A DNA stretch of 64,000 nt from Cyrtodaria siliqua (Eukaryota; Mollusca; Bivalvia; Adapedonta; Hiatellidae). The position numbers were made by a program, and so were the translations under genes. The stretch lies in NCBI GenBank assembly GCA_037043455.1, contig JAWPHD010001274.1, positions 275,067-339,066 of the forward strand. The letters are read 5' to 3'. Positions 36,183-46,430 of this stretch are shown one piece after another (position 1 is the stretch's first letter; each line of letters opens with the position of its first letter). The notes under the pieces were generated by a model, which searched no databases, was not told the origin of the DNA, and saw nothing but the letters and a program-made list of their open reading frames with translations.

Positions 36183-37319
36183 AGTTGGAAGTTTGCTTCG
36201 CTTTTAGTCTACTCAAAGTTTGAAAGTGTTGCACCGAGTGATATGCGTTGAAACAACATCATCCTCAGTAGATGGAACTGGAGTATAGCAATAAGTGGTT
36301 CTGAGTTTCAGAGATAAAACATTGACGTAACGTAGGCGTCATCCTAGGTCTAAGAGGAAGTAAATAGGGGTTAACATTATATTAATTAATGCGGGTATCT
36401 ATAATTTTAAGAACTGACTTTTTCCAAGTCGAATGCGCGATAGTGTCCGCATGTTCTCTATGGGACCATTGTATACTAAAATCGTCAAAGGATTGGGCGA
36501 TCTGAGCAAGAGATTCAAGAAATTAATAATCAAAGGTAACCTATACTCGGATCTTTAGAAAACAAATGCTGAACATTTGTAATTACAAATGATGACATAA
36601 CCTGCCGGAGTATAGCAACATTTTGTAGGTTTACACTCACAATTTCTTTGTTAGGTGTGTTATGGTCTATGTCAAGGTCAGAAACTATTTTGTTGTAGTT
36701 GAAAATTATATTTCTAATTGCTTTTATACTTTTAAAAATGTGTAGCACTTATTAAGATATACTATTTTTAGCAAACGTCTGCCGTGATCAGACTCCTTGT
36801 CAATATGGGCTCGCATATGAGAATATGTTTTGTGTAGCTTTGAATTATGGAAGCAGTGGTATACAAATGATCTGTGTTAATGAACATTGTGTCTGCCTCC
36901 TCGTCGATCAACTTAATTGGTGAAATGGACAAAGGAGCATGACGTGAAAGTATATAAAGATTACCAGACTGTTAGTATGTATGTAAATCAGCGACTGACA
37001 TAGTTACACGTGATTTACGTTTGATGTTACAATTATGTCTATGACAATGAGACCTAGATTTACGCTTTCGAATAGAAAATATAGAAACATTGTAACTATT
37101 AGGATATTTTGAAACATTTCCTTGTGGATAAATATTATGATTAATTCCCAGTGAATATGGTGTCTGCAAGTTTTTCGTCCACTTTAGTTCTGCGATATGT
37201 CTGGCTTTTATTTTAAAGTTTTATTAGCAAACTTACCATAATTTATATCTTAAACCGGATGGACAGTGACTAACTGAAAGTATGACCTGCCTGGACTAGT
37301 AATTTTATAACTTTTTGAG

Positions 37320-37441
37320 ATTAACTGCATTATATTTATGTTCACGAAATCAAACATTGAAAGATCGACCCGTTTGTCCAACATAGTATACACCACAACG
37401 TGGCGGATTTAAAATCAATAAATAAATGAAGTGAGATATAC
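37320..37441 (-). pseudogene. GIY-YIG endonuclease remnant of the PLE
   Basis: The minus strand reads CGVYYVGQTGRSFNV, a stop (TGA), then FREHKYNAVN. GVYY-x-V-G-Q-T-G-R is the GIY-YIG nuclease core with its catalytic Tyr and the downstream Arg, followed by the usual FREH helix. In PLEs this nuclease nicks the target DNA. Here it precedes RT. The in-frame stop interrupts it. Confidence 0.75.
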
Positions 37442-37534
37442 GTCAAAGTCTTTCAAAGGGCGTCACTATATACGCACTCAAAACACAATTACATTGCAAT
37501 GGATATTGTTCAACTGCTATATTAGAAGCTGTCG

Positions 37535-37630
37535 TAGAAGTATAGGAGATATTGTATGTAGAAGTATAGGAGATATTGTATGTAGAAGTATAGGAGATAT
37601 TGTATGTAGAAGTATAGGAGATATTGTATA
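37535..37630. repeat. 24-bp tandem repeat, four copies
   Basis: Identical units starting TAGAAGTATAGGAGATATTG lie at 37535, 37559, 37583 and 37607. They encode a repeated eight-residue string in a spurious ORF (37431-37766). The repeat sits ~100 bp upstream of the PLE endonuclease remnant. Confidence 0.95.
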
Positions 37631-37769
37631 TCACGAAAACACCATTAATCAAAGCACTGAACGTGCTGATGGACGGTGGCACTCAGAAAGTATTGATCAA
37701 AATCAATTCCGGAAAATAACGGGTTTGCGTACTAAGATGTTGAATATTTGTGCAAAATATTATTGAGAT

Positions 37770-37880
37770 CGGATGAGGCATTACCAAACTTATGGGACCG
37801 GACGGACGGAAGGACAGACGGACAACGGCAATTCTATATCACACCGCCTAATCTTCTATATCACACCGCCTAATCGGAGG
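37770..37880. repeat. GGAC-rich dispersed repeat end with 22-bp duplication
   Basis: GGACCGGACGGACGGAAGGA is followed by two copies of TTCTATATCACACCGCCTAA. The (GGACG)n/(GGACA)n pattern followed by ACAACGGC is a common dispersed repeat end in mollusc genomes. Confidence 0.5.
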
Positions 37881-38560
37881 GGGATAAAAGGTGAAGTTAT
37901 GTAGAAATGTTTACATTTTATAAGTGTCAAAGGGGAATAATTGTAAAATGAAAATGTCAGAGAAAGTTGGTCACAACATACATGAGAGCTCGGTTCATTT
38001 CGAAAACCAATCAGATTCAATCATGCATGACACAGTTATCGCCCCTTGAATCTCTGAAAATATGATTTCTGCAAAGAAGTTTTTCGGTGGCGATATGGCT
38101 AAAACAAAACAAACTTCATTGAATTAGGATAAGAAGTATAAAAAAACAAATAATTTATGAACGGCCTTTGGTAGTTACCATGATGTAATGTGATAAATGT
38201 TTTAATTAAGTATCATGATAATCGAATAATTTACTCTTCAAATGTGCATGTAATGAATGTAATTATTAAAAAAAGTTTAATTACATCAAAATCAATATTT
38301 TACAGACAAAGTGTCCATAAATTAACACGTGTTTGCCGAGGATAATCTTTATTAGTGGTATACATTCTGCTGATTAGCAAATCAGGGACAAAAGTGTTAT
38401 TTTGTCGATAATATGGATATTTTTACGATAATTTAGATGACAAAGGTATGATCTTACTTCGTTCTAAGTAACAATTGTGAAACGTACAAAACAATTGTGT
38501 TATTTGACCAAATCTGTTTCACGTGTTCCACGATAGATAATTTTACCTGAGTATACCTGA
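37881..38560. other. AT-rich DNA, nothing recognised
   Basis: No recognisable element or gene is visible. Confidence 0.5.
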
Positions 38561-38566
38561 GCATAC

Positions 38567-38910
38567 ATGAGCATATATCGGGTGGACAATAGATTATATC
38601 AAAGCGATCAATACAGCGTATTTCGTCACGGTCTGTTGAGTTGCTCGCCTAGTTACGGTAATATGGCTTCCTGTAAAGCGTTATCATCTGATGAGGAATT
38701 TGTGGATTCAGTGATGTCCTCTGCCAAAGTAACCCAAGTTCATAAAAGTGCGGCATGAAATAAAACTAAGAAACGTCAACACTCCGGTGATCTCGATAAT
38801 GAAGACCATAACACAACAAGTAAAGCTCAACCAAAAGTGACGGAAGAAATATCATATATGATGGTATGGATGAAACAAGAATTCACCGATGTTAAGTCGG
38901 GTTTTCTGGT
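38567..38910 (+). pseudogene. possible LINE ORF1 fragment
   Basis: The frame reads MASCKALSSDEEFVDSVMSS, a stop at 38756-38758, then in the same frame NKTKKRQHSGDLDNEDHNT and ISYMMVWMKQEFTDVKS. A basic/acidic linker followed by a helix leading into E-F-x-D-V-K-S is like the N-terminus of ORF1 proteins of two-ORF LINEs. It ends abruptly, and a second, separate LINE ORF1 follows at 39354. Assignment is tentative. Confidence 0.35.
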
Positions 38911-39353
38911 CGTACCCAAGATTGGTCTTCTCTTTAGCTGCAACTACTATGGTTGTTCAGTACGATTCTGAAAACATCCTGAGATGTTTTTATTTTGTAT
39001 GTATATCTTTAGTTTGTTTCACTGGATGTGGACTTTATTGTTAGAGATTTCCTTTTGATGGGATTTAGTTTTGTTTACACTGTCTTGTCTATTTGGGCGC
39101 TGAAGACAGGATAATAGCGAGGATTGTGCGCATATAAAATCGATTCAAGCTAACTTGTAGGTCTTAGTGGCCTACTGACCGTTCCAAGTCGGTAACCCTG
39201 TCTTCAACACCCTTTCTGTTGTTTTTTGTCTCTTTCATTGTAGTTTCAAGTCCTTGTTTGCAGTACAGTGCGGACCTACGATGCCATTGCGTTCGGACGC
39301 TGTGGTTTCTATAGGACCCTTTATATCATTTAACAAATACAATTGACAACAGA

Positions 39354-40028
39354 ATGGAAAACTTAGTGGCACGGTTACGCACATCTATGTTAGAAGTTAT
39401 TCAACAAGAGATTGGTAGCGTCCGATCAGAATTTAATAACAGAATAGATGGACTTGCCAACAGAACTGAAGCCAAAATAACAACAACAATACAAGCAAAA
39501 ATTGAAACACAATTAACAGAAGCTAAAGATAATCTGAAAAAAGATATAAACCTCGACGGAATAAAAACCGAATTGCAGCAAACTCAGAAAAGCTATGCGG
39601 AAATGGCAAAAACAAAACAAACGTTCGACCATGAAATTATTATCCGAAATCTAAAACTGGACCAAAATGAGGCAAATGACTCAAAAATAACAGAAAATAA
39701 AGTGAATGAACTTATACGGGATGGTCTAAAATTAACAGATGTGAAAATAACCAAGTGCATACGAAAACAAGGCTGGGCCAACAAACCAGGAATTATTATA
39801 GCAACCATTGACACTCTTGAACAAATGAAAAAAGTTATAGAAAACAAGAAGCGGCTTCGACCAACCCAGCCATGGTCAAGAGTCTACATAGAAGAGTCGA
39901 GACCACTAGAAGCGAGAGTGAACGATGCAAATATGATGACAGTCCTCAAAGAACTGGACAAGAGTGACAAATACTACATGACCAACAATGGTCGCCTGCT
40001 AAATAAATCCAATAACAACGGAAATTGA
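39354..40028 (+). CDS. LINE ORF1 protein (coiled coil plus RRM-like)
   Basis: This is an intact 224-codon frame. Residues ~10-80 are heptad-like and charged (SVRSEFNNRIDGLANRTEAK, IETQLTEAKDNLKKDI), consistent with a coiled coil. Residues ~92-205 (DHEIIIRNLKLDQNEANDSK through SRVYIEESRPLEARV) resemble the RRM and C-terminal domain of L1-type ORF1 RNA chaperones. Such proteins coat element RNA and help reverse transcription. The stop TGA at 40026-40028 overlaps the start of the ORF2 frame. It is the only intact ORF of an otherwise decayed element. Confidence 0.75.
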   Translation: MENLVARLRTSMLEVIQQEIGSVRSEFNNRIDGLANRTEAKITTTIQAKIETQLTEAKDNLKKDINLDGIKTELQQTQKSYAEMAKTKQTFDHEIIIRNLKLDQNEANDSKITENKVNELIRDGLKLTDVKITKCIRKQGWANKPGIIIATIDTLEQMKKVIENKKRLRPTQPWSRVYIEESRPLEARVNDANMMTVLKELDKSDKYYMTNNGRLLNKSNNNGN

Positions 40029-40935
40029 CAAAACCACTAGGGGGTTTAAAGGCCGGTATATGGAACGTTAGAAGTTGGTCCCTTTATGATCTAGAAAACC
40101 AGACTTTTAGAAAACTAGTCATCGAGCATTTTGATAATGATATATTAGCGCTATGTGAAACATTTTTACGAAATGAAGATGTAATAAAGTTAGACGGGTA
40201 CCACTGGATTGGCCATAATCGACATAATCTCCATAAAACGGCAAAACGTGGTGCGGGAGGTATTGGTGTGCTTGTTAAAACATTATTTTTAGAAAATTTT
40301 ACCTATAGTGTCGATAAATCAGCAGAAGATGTGTTGTGGGTAAAATTGATTCACACAATTTCCAAAAGCTGTTTAAATTTCTGCCACCTGCTCATTCAAG
40401 TCGTGCAGGTGATTCTGATGAATTGTTCACGAGTCTAATGAAGCAAGTGTATGAATACCAAAATGAAGGAGAGCTTGTCATATGTGGTGATTTCAACTCA
40501 AGATGTGGAGATGAATGTGACTAGATTGATAGTGTTGACCAAGTTAAGCCACGTGAGGTAATTGATGAACAGATCAACGTATATGGGTATCAGTTCATTG
40601 ACTTCCTTGTTGACTGCAATTTGTGTATGACAAATGGACGTGTGGGAACCAATAACTTCACAAATATTTCAGCTTGCGGTAAATCTGTTGTCGATTATGT
40701 AATAATACCATATGAAAGGCTTACCAGTTGTGTTGAGTTCAAGGTTAACACCGTGTCAGATATTGTAAATGAAATTCAATTACAGGGTCATACCAAATTG
40801 CCTGATCATTCACTTATTAATTTCGTACTACAATTTGATTCGATAAACGCCTCGCAAGGCACCAGCGTAAATGGGGGCAACACATATGTGTTAAATGAAA
40901 TACCAATTTCATTCCTAATGATGAAAACTCTATAA
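40025..40935 (+). pseudogene. LINE ORF2, APE endonuclease domain (broken)
   Basis: The first frame reads GIWNVRSWSLYD and ILALCETFL, the N-terminal Asn and Glu motifs of apurinic-like endonucleases. It frameshifts near 40340-40440 to a frame reading VICGDFNSRCGDE (GDFN motif), then a stop at 40522-40524. The same frame continues with VVDYVIIPYERL and LPDHSLINFVLQF, the D-Y-x-x-x-P and terminal D-H motifs. All key endonuclease motifs are recognisable, but they are in two frames with a stop. Confidence 0.8.
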
Positions 40936-40982
40936 ATAATATTTCCCAAACCATTAATCAGATTGAAATTTATGTTAATAAT

Positions 40983-42226
40983 TTGAATGATATTAATGGT
41001 GCATATCGGGCTTTTGTTGACCTAGTTGTTTCTAAAATGGACTCAAAACTTAAACAAACATGTGTCAACACTTATAAGCATAATAAGCATAAATCAAGGG
41101 CAAACCCATATTGGTCATTAGAACTTAAAGAGTTGTGGAACGATGTATGTAAACTTGAAAAACAATGGTTGAACTGTAAGACTAATGGCAGGAAAAAATT
41201 TCGCGAACTTTTTGTAACAGAAGAAATGAGTTTAATAGACTTCTTCGTAAATTAAAGCGAAATTACCAAAAAAATTAACAAAATAAGCTACATGAACGAC
41301 TTAAAAACCCAGATAACCCACGTGACTTATGGAAGGAGATTGGAAAGCTTGGCTTAGCAAATGATAGTAAAAGTGCGATTCCTATGGAGATCATTAACCA
41401 AAACGGTGAAATTAAAACTGAAAAATCGATGTTCTAAATAGATCGAAAGAAGACTATGAACAACTGTTTAACCAAGAACTTAGCGATACTCTAGACGATG
41501 CACACATAACACATGTTTTAGATTTTGTAGAAAATCCAGAAACTCATGGATTGGCTAATGTTGGACTGTAATTCTCTTAACATGCCAATTAGTAGGGACG
41601 AGCTTAAGTCATCTATTTATAGCACAAAATTACGGAAGGCATGCGGGATAGATGATATCCCAGCAGATGTTTTACGTAATGATACTTGCATAGATCTTTT
41701 ATTTAGTATAATAAGTCGTTCCTTTGATAAAGGCATTGTACCTGATGACTGGATGAAAGGTCTAATTTGCCCTATATATAAAGGAGATGATCCAAAATGT
41801 CCATTGAATTACAGGCAAATTACGCTAATCTCGATTCCATGCAAAGTTTATACACATATACTGAATAAAAGATTATGTAAATGGTTAGATGCAAATGGCA
41901 TTTTGAGTGAGGGACAGAATGGATTTAGAAAAGACCGAAACTGTCAAGATCATATATATTCACTGTACACAATTATTAAAAATATAAAGCTTCAAAGAAA
42001 GGAGACATTTGCATGCTTTGTAGACTTCAGGAAAGCTTTCGACACTGTTCAAAGAGATTGCCTATGGTATAAGTTATATGCTTTAGGTATTCATGGCAAA
42101 ATAATGCCTGCTTTAAAATCGCTTTACAGTTCTGTTTCATGCGCCATTAAGGTGAATGCTTTCCTAACATACTGGTTCCCTGTCCAAAATGGCGTTAAGC
42201 AAGGTTGTAATTTATCCCCGACATAA
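40983..42226 (+). pseudogene. LINE ORF2, linker and RT palm (broken)
   Basis: 40983-41255 carries the endonuclease-RT linker (HKSRANPYWSLELKELWNDV). After frameshifts, 41546-42226 contains RT: KACGIDDIPADVL, CPIYKGDDPKCPLNYRQITL, NGFRKDRNCQDHI, FVDFRKAFDTV (motif A with catalytic Asp) and NGVKQGCNLSP (motif B). The frame ends just after motif B at a stop. Confidence 0.85.
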
Positions 42227-42231
42227 TTTTA

Positions 42232-42852
42232 TTGTATATAAATGATCTGTCTAACGATATAAACCAAATCAACCTAGGTGTAATGGTTGACGGTGTTTCG
42301 ATATCAATATTGTTGTATGCAGATGATATTGTTTTAATAGCTGAAACAGAAGGTGAACTACAACTTATGTTAAGTAAACTTAACGACTGGTGCAATAAAT
42401 GGCGTCTGGCTGTTAACCAAGAAAAAAACAAAGTCATGCATTTTAGGCCAAAAACGAAAGAAGTGTCGTCCTTTGTTTCCATGTTTGGTGATAAATTTGT
42501 AGATATTTCAAATTGTTACAAATACCTTGGTTTTTGATCTAACGAATTTTTAGATGTTTTTAAATCGGTAAGAGAAATAACCAAATCAGCCAGTCGCGTA
42601 CTTGGAGCAGTATATACAAAATACTTAAATGCAGGTTGAATGAAATATGATGTATATAAAAGGTTGATTGAAACACTTGTTGAACCTGTACTGTATTATT
42701 GCGCAGGAATCTGGGGTCAACGATATCTTACGGACGTTGAAATAGTCATAAATAAAGCATGTAGATATTTCTTAGGTACAAGTAAACATGCATCCAATAT
42801 AGCTACCCGTGGTGATATGGAATGGAATCATGCATTGTTAAACAAAAGATAG
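42232..42852 (+). pseudogene. LINE ORF2, RT catalytic motif C and thumb
   Basis: Contains YADDIVLIAETEGELQ (motif C), a thumb region KWRLAVNQEKNKVMHFRPK, then SNCYKYLGF before a stop at 42535. The same frame resumes and, after another stop, encodes YKRLIETLVEPVLYYCAGIWG. One reading frame with two stops. Confidence 0.85.
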
Positions 42853-43475
42853 AGACTGCAAGATTATGGTGCAGATTAAAATGCATGCCAGAAAATAGAT
42901 TGTGTAACATCATTCATAAATGGTCATTGAATATAAGCAAATCATGGGAAAAGAGCATGTTAGCATTTATAAATGATCTAGAAATACAACATTGCATGTT
43001 ATGTGAAAAGCCATGTAAAGATGTGTGTATTAATATTGTTGGACAAAAACTAATAGATAAGGAGCATGTTAAATGGGAGTAGAAATTAAATAGTAATTGT
43101 AATAATACAAATGGAAACAAGTTACGAACTTATAGAACATATAAGTTTATATGTAAAACGGAATTATATGTTAAAATGAACTTATCAAGGGGCCAACGGA
43201 AAACGTTATCCAAATTCAGATGCTGTAATTTACCTTTAGCTGTAGAAACTGGAAGGTACACCCGTCCAAAAACTCCTTTCAACGAAAGAATTTGCAAATA
43301 CTGTAACTTAAGTGAGGTGGAAGATGAAACCCATTTTTTAATAAATTGTACATTGTATGATGATATCCGGTATGAACCTTTCCAAGCGGCTTCGCTTATC
43401 GACACTTCGTTTTTATACTTTTCTGCCATCAGAAAAATTGGGTTTTCTTATGAAAAATGTAAAACTTCAATTTAA
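42822..43475 (+). pseudogene. LINE ORF2, C-terminal domain with Cys/His motif
   Basis: Frame-shifted relative to the RT. It reads RLWCRLKCMPENRLC, a stop at 43080-43082, then in the same frame GQRKTLSKFRCCNLPLAVET, RICKYC and EVEDETHFLINCTLYDDIR. C-x2-C plus H-x4-C is the terminal Cys/His motif typical of CR1/L2/Jockey-type ORF2 proteins. Confidence 0.8.
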
Positions 43476-43990
43476 GATATCTTCAACGCTATGTAAAATG
43501 AACAGAAGGAGAAGTACCATTTTAATCTAACTATTTTATTTTAATGTTAGCAAATTCTAAGTTATTATATTTTAAACTATTTTTAAACTACAAAATGTTT
43601 GATTTTTCTTAAGAATGAGTGTTATCTAGATTTTAAAAGACCCAAAATAACACACAATCGGCATTTTATTGAACTTGCCTTAACGAACAGTTAGTTGCAA
43701 ACCCTTAAAAATAGAAAGAATCTTAATATAACTTGCATCTCGATTAAACATAGTCGAATTAAATTGTCTTAAGCTAATGCTAACTGTTCGTTATGCATGT
43801 TTTACTTTACATGTTCTATGTTTTGTGATTTAGCTGTATTTTTAATATACATGCATTGATTTGTATAAATTAGTGTCTCATAGGCCGATATCGGCCCAAA
43901 ATCTCATATATTTTAATATATTGTACTGAACGTTGTGTATGCTATATGATGATTTGTGACACTTTAATAAACAATTATCTTCCTGTATTC
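43476..43990 (+). other. LINE 3' untranslated region
   Basis: AT-rich with a GGCCGATATCGGCC palindrome at about 43882-43896 and AATAAACAATTATC near the end. No long poly(A) remains. Confidence 0.6.
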
Positions 43991-44284
43991 TGCTGTGTTA
44001 AGATTTGTGAATGCCACTTGAAATCTGCCTAAGTGTTTGTCACACCTTTAAATTACCAGTTTGAATTGTTACGTTATTTAATGTCATTAATTTCTTGGGC
44101 ATGTTATTGACCCATGTCGGATATTTATTTAATAATGTTGCTTACATTACATCTTTATTTGTGATAACTGTTACACAAATCATGTACGGTACGACACGGA
44201 TTCCATTTATTATCCAATTACATCTGATATATATCTATTTCATGTATGCATGCTAATTGCTCCAATATATGATATAAATAAACA

Positions 44285-45085
44285 AGAGATGCTTATAAAA
44301 CATACATGCCCCACATCAACATGGCCATGATAAAAACAATCCTGCCAAGTTTTAAGTTTGCAGTGCCAGTTGTTCTTGAGTTATCGCGAAGACAAAAACT
44401 TTTAGTGATTTTTTACAAGTTTTGTTGCCATGAGAACTATATTTCTTATGCCAATCTACCCAAAAGGGGCGATACAACATACATGCCCCACATCAACATG
44501 GCCATGACATAAACATTTCTGCCAAGTTTTAAGTTTATAATGCCAGGTGTTCTTGAGTTACCGAGAAGACAAGCAATTTTTAGTAATTGTTTACAACTTT
44601 TGTTACCATAGCAACCACATTTCTTGTGCGAATCTACGGAAAAGGGGAGGTACACAACTGGACCATGACACAAACATTCCTGCCAAGTTTGGAGTTTTTA
44701 GTGCCAGTTGTTCTTGACTTATCGCAAAACAAGCACCTTTTAGTATTTGTTTACAAGTTTTGTTACCATAGCAAACACATTTCTTATGAGACTCTACCCA
44801 AAAGGGTAGATGCATAACTAGACTATGATACACACATTCCTGCCAAGTTTGGAGTTGTTTGTAGTGCCAGTTGTTCTTGAGTTATCGCGAAGACAAGACT
44901 TTTTTAGTAATATTTTACAAGTTTTGTTACCATAGCAACCACATTTCTTATGTGAATTTACCCAAAGGGGGAGGTACACAACTAGACCAGCAAGGTTTCG
45001 AGTTTGTAGTGGTAGCTGTTCTTGCATTATCATGAAGATAAAATTTCGGGACTGACCGACCGACCGATCGACATTTGCAAAGCAA
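44285..45085. repeat. ~165-176-bp tandem repeat, five units
   Basis: Units share CATGCCCCACATCAAC or a diverged form, CCTGCCAAGTTTTAAGTTT, TGCCAGTTGTTCTTGAGTTA, TCGCGAAGACAAG and ACCATAGCAACCACATTTCT. Starts lie near 44305, 44481, 44652, 44814 and 44980. The last unit ends in GACCGACCGACCGATCGACA, the usual terminus of a widespread dispersed repeat. ORFs on both strands here are repeat-derived. Confidence 0.85.
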
Positions 45086-45089
45086 TATG

Positions 45090-45825
45090 CTGTCGCATTA
45101 TAAAACATTATCGTTTGTCGTTATATGCATCCTTAATAGACTATAATATATAATCTCTATTAGATGTGTTACTAAACTATTCATTGCTTCTTTCGGTATT
45201 CTCCGTGCTACGCATCTGCTATTTTCAATATATTTCGGAATGCTAGGTAAGGTACGGCTTTTGTCCCCAACTTCATGTAGACGCTTGTTTACGTTGTAAG
45301 ACATAGGCGCATTAATTTGTACAGGATCAAATCACTTCAAAAAACGCGTATTACTTAAACTTAAGTTAAAATCACTTAATGTTTGTCAACGCTTACATAT
45401 TTATCAATATGTTGTCAATGCACGGATCTTTTGCCAAAATGGTACTACTTTTATCGCGCTGTAATCTGGTGCTCTTTGGTTTCTAGTAGAAATTCGTTGT
45501 TCACCAGATTTCCCACTACATAGGACGGGTGCCTGACGGCACCGTCCAAAAACTACTGTAGATCAACAATTGCATGATGTTGGCATATTTAACAATTTTT
45601 CAAGGATGCCACGAACACTAGTAAACAAAGGTCAATACACTTTCTGAGAAAACCAATAGTACTTATAAAATATCAACAACGTTCATATCCGTATGACTAA
45701 TTCGCATACATATCTCCAATTATCGGACCATCTCCTCATCAACTGTCATACAGAATCAGCAAGTCTGAGCGATCTAAAATGTTGTAGACTACTTTGCATC
45801 TGATTCAGCACGGGGAATAAGGAGA
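45090..45825. other. non-coding DNA
   Basis: No gene or repeat is recognised. Confidence 0.5.
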
Positions 45826-45827
45826 TT

Positions 45828-46100
45828 TATGGTTGACTCGACCTTAAATGCTACTTTTCCTGTTCGATTTTTATATCTTCTGTTACTGTCACAATATTGT
45901 TGTTTGTGCCTTGTGGCGACCGTAGTCTCTCCGTACATCCAGTCAATATTGGTATATTTTCATCCCACAGGGATTGTATTTATTGATCCATTTTTCCCTA
46001 CTAAACACTTGTGTTTCTCCTGTGTGTGTTTGTGGCTGACTCTCGTCCTTGACAACTACGTTTCTTGCTCGATTTTTATATCTATTTTAACATGTTTTTC
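45828..46100 (+). repeat. two PLE 3' end fragments
   Basis: AATGCTACTTTTCCTGTTCG followed by ATTTTTATATCT (about 45847-45880), and GTGTTTGTGGCTGACTCTCG with CTTGCTCGATTTTTATATCT (about 46026-46085), are the PLE-tail 3' terminus, twice in the same orientation. Confidence 0.6.
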
Positions 46101-46369
46101 GGCATGAAATGTTACTTTACAAGATTTCACAAAAAACGTGTAATCAACCGTATTCCGTGTCCAAATTATAAAAAATTAATACCAAATGCATGCCTTTAAG
46201 TAAACCTCTTTTTTCCTGTTTTAGCAAAAAATAAATAATTGAATCCTTGCAGGCGATTTTGTTTACTTAAGAACTGGCAATAACAATAGTCAACATTGTC
46301 AACAACTGTCAGATTCAGGCTTCTCTTATGATTAGATTGTTCATCTTATTATACGGTTTTAATTAGAAT

Positions 46370-46430
46370 TTGTGTTCTGTGAAAGATACAGTTCCTGTGC
46401 GACTTTTATAACTGCGTTTAACTCGGACAG
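46370..46430 (+). repeat. PLE-tail-like end abutting the 43-bp array
   Basis: GTTCCTGTGCGACTTTTATA resembles the PLE 3' terminus, and the first minisatellite units begin within about 40 bp of it. Confidence 0.4.

Larger units (their letters stand above)
34345..37445 (-). mobile_element. Naiad-like Penelope-like retroelement, decayed copy I
   Basis: Reading the minus strand 5' to 3': a GIY-YIG endonuclease remnant (about 37441-37320), a linker with Cys/His-rich phrases (36972-37169, HCHRHNCNIKRKSR), an RT fingers fragment (36003-36182), a deleted RT core, a foldback insertion (35301-35764), the post-RT tail (35030-35290) and the 3' untranslated tail ending near 34345. The endonuclease lies N-terminal to RT. 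This is the order described for Naiad/Chlamys PLEs and the opposite of canonical Penelope. Many stops and frameshifts show it is dead. Confidence 0.75.
39180..43990 (+). mobile_element. two-ORF APE-type non-LTR retrotransposon (LINE), decayed
   Basis: The element shows a short 5' region, ORF1 (39354-40028), ORF2 (40025-43475, broken) and a 3' untranslated region ending near 43990 after an AATAAACAATTATC stretch. It has a 5' APE-like endonuclease domain, an RT with YADD and a C-terminal Cys/His block, and no LTRs. The RT and C-terminal sequence look most like the CR1/L2/Jockey group; the exact clade is not settled by eye. ORF2 carries at least five frameshifts and several stops, so it is inactive. 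Confidence 0.85.

Noticed and set aside
45829..46107. 92-codon ORF as a gene
   Set aside because: It spans two PLE 3' end fragments; the apparent protein is translated repeat.
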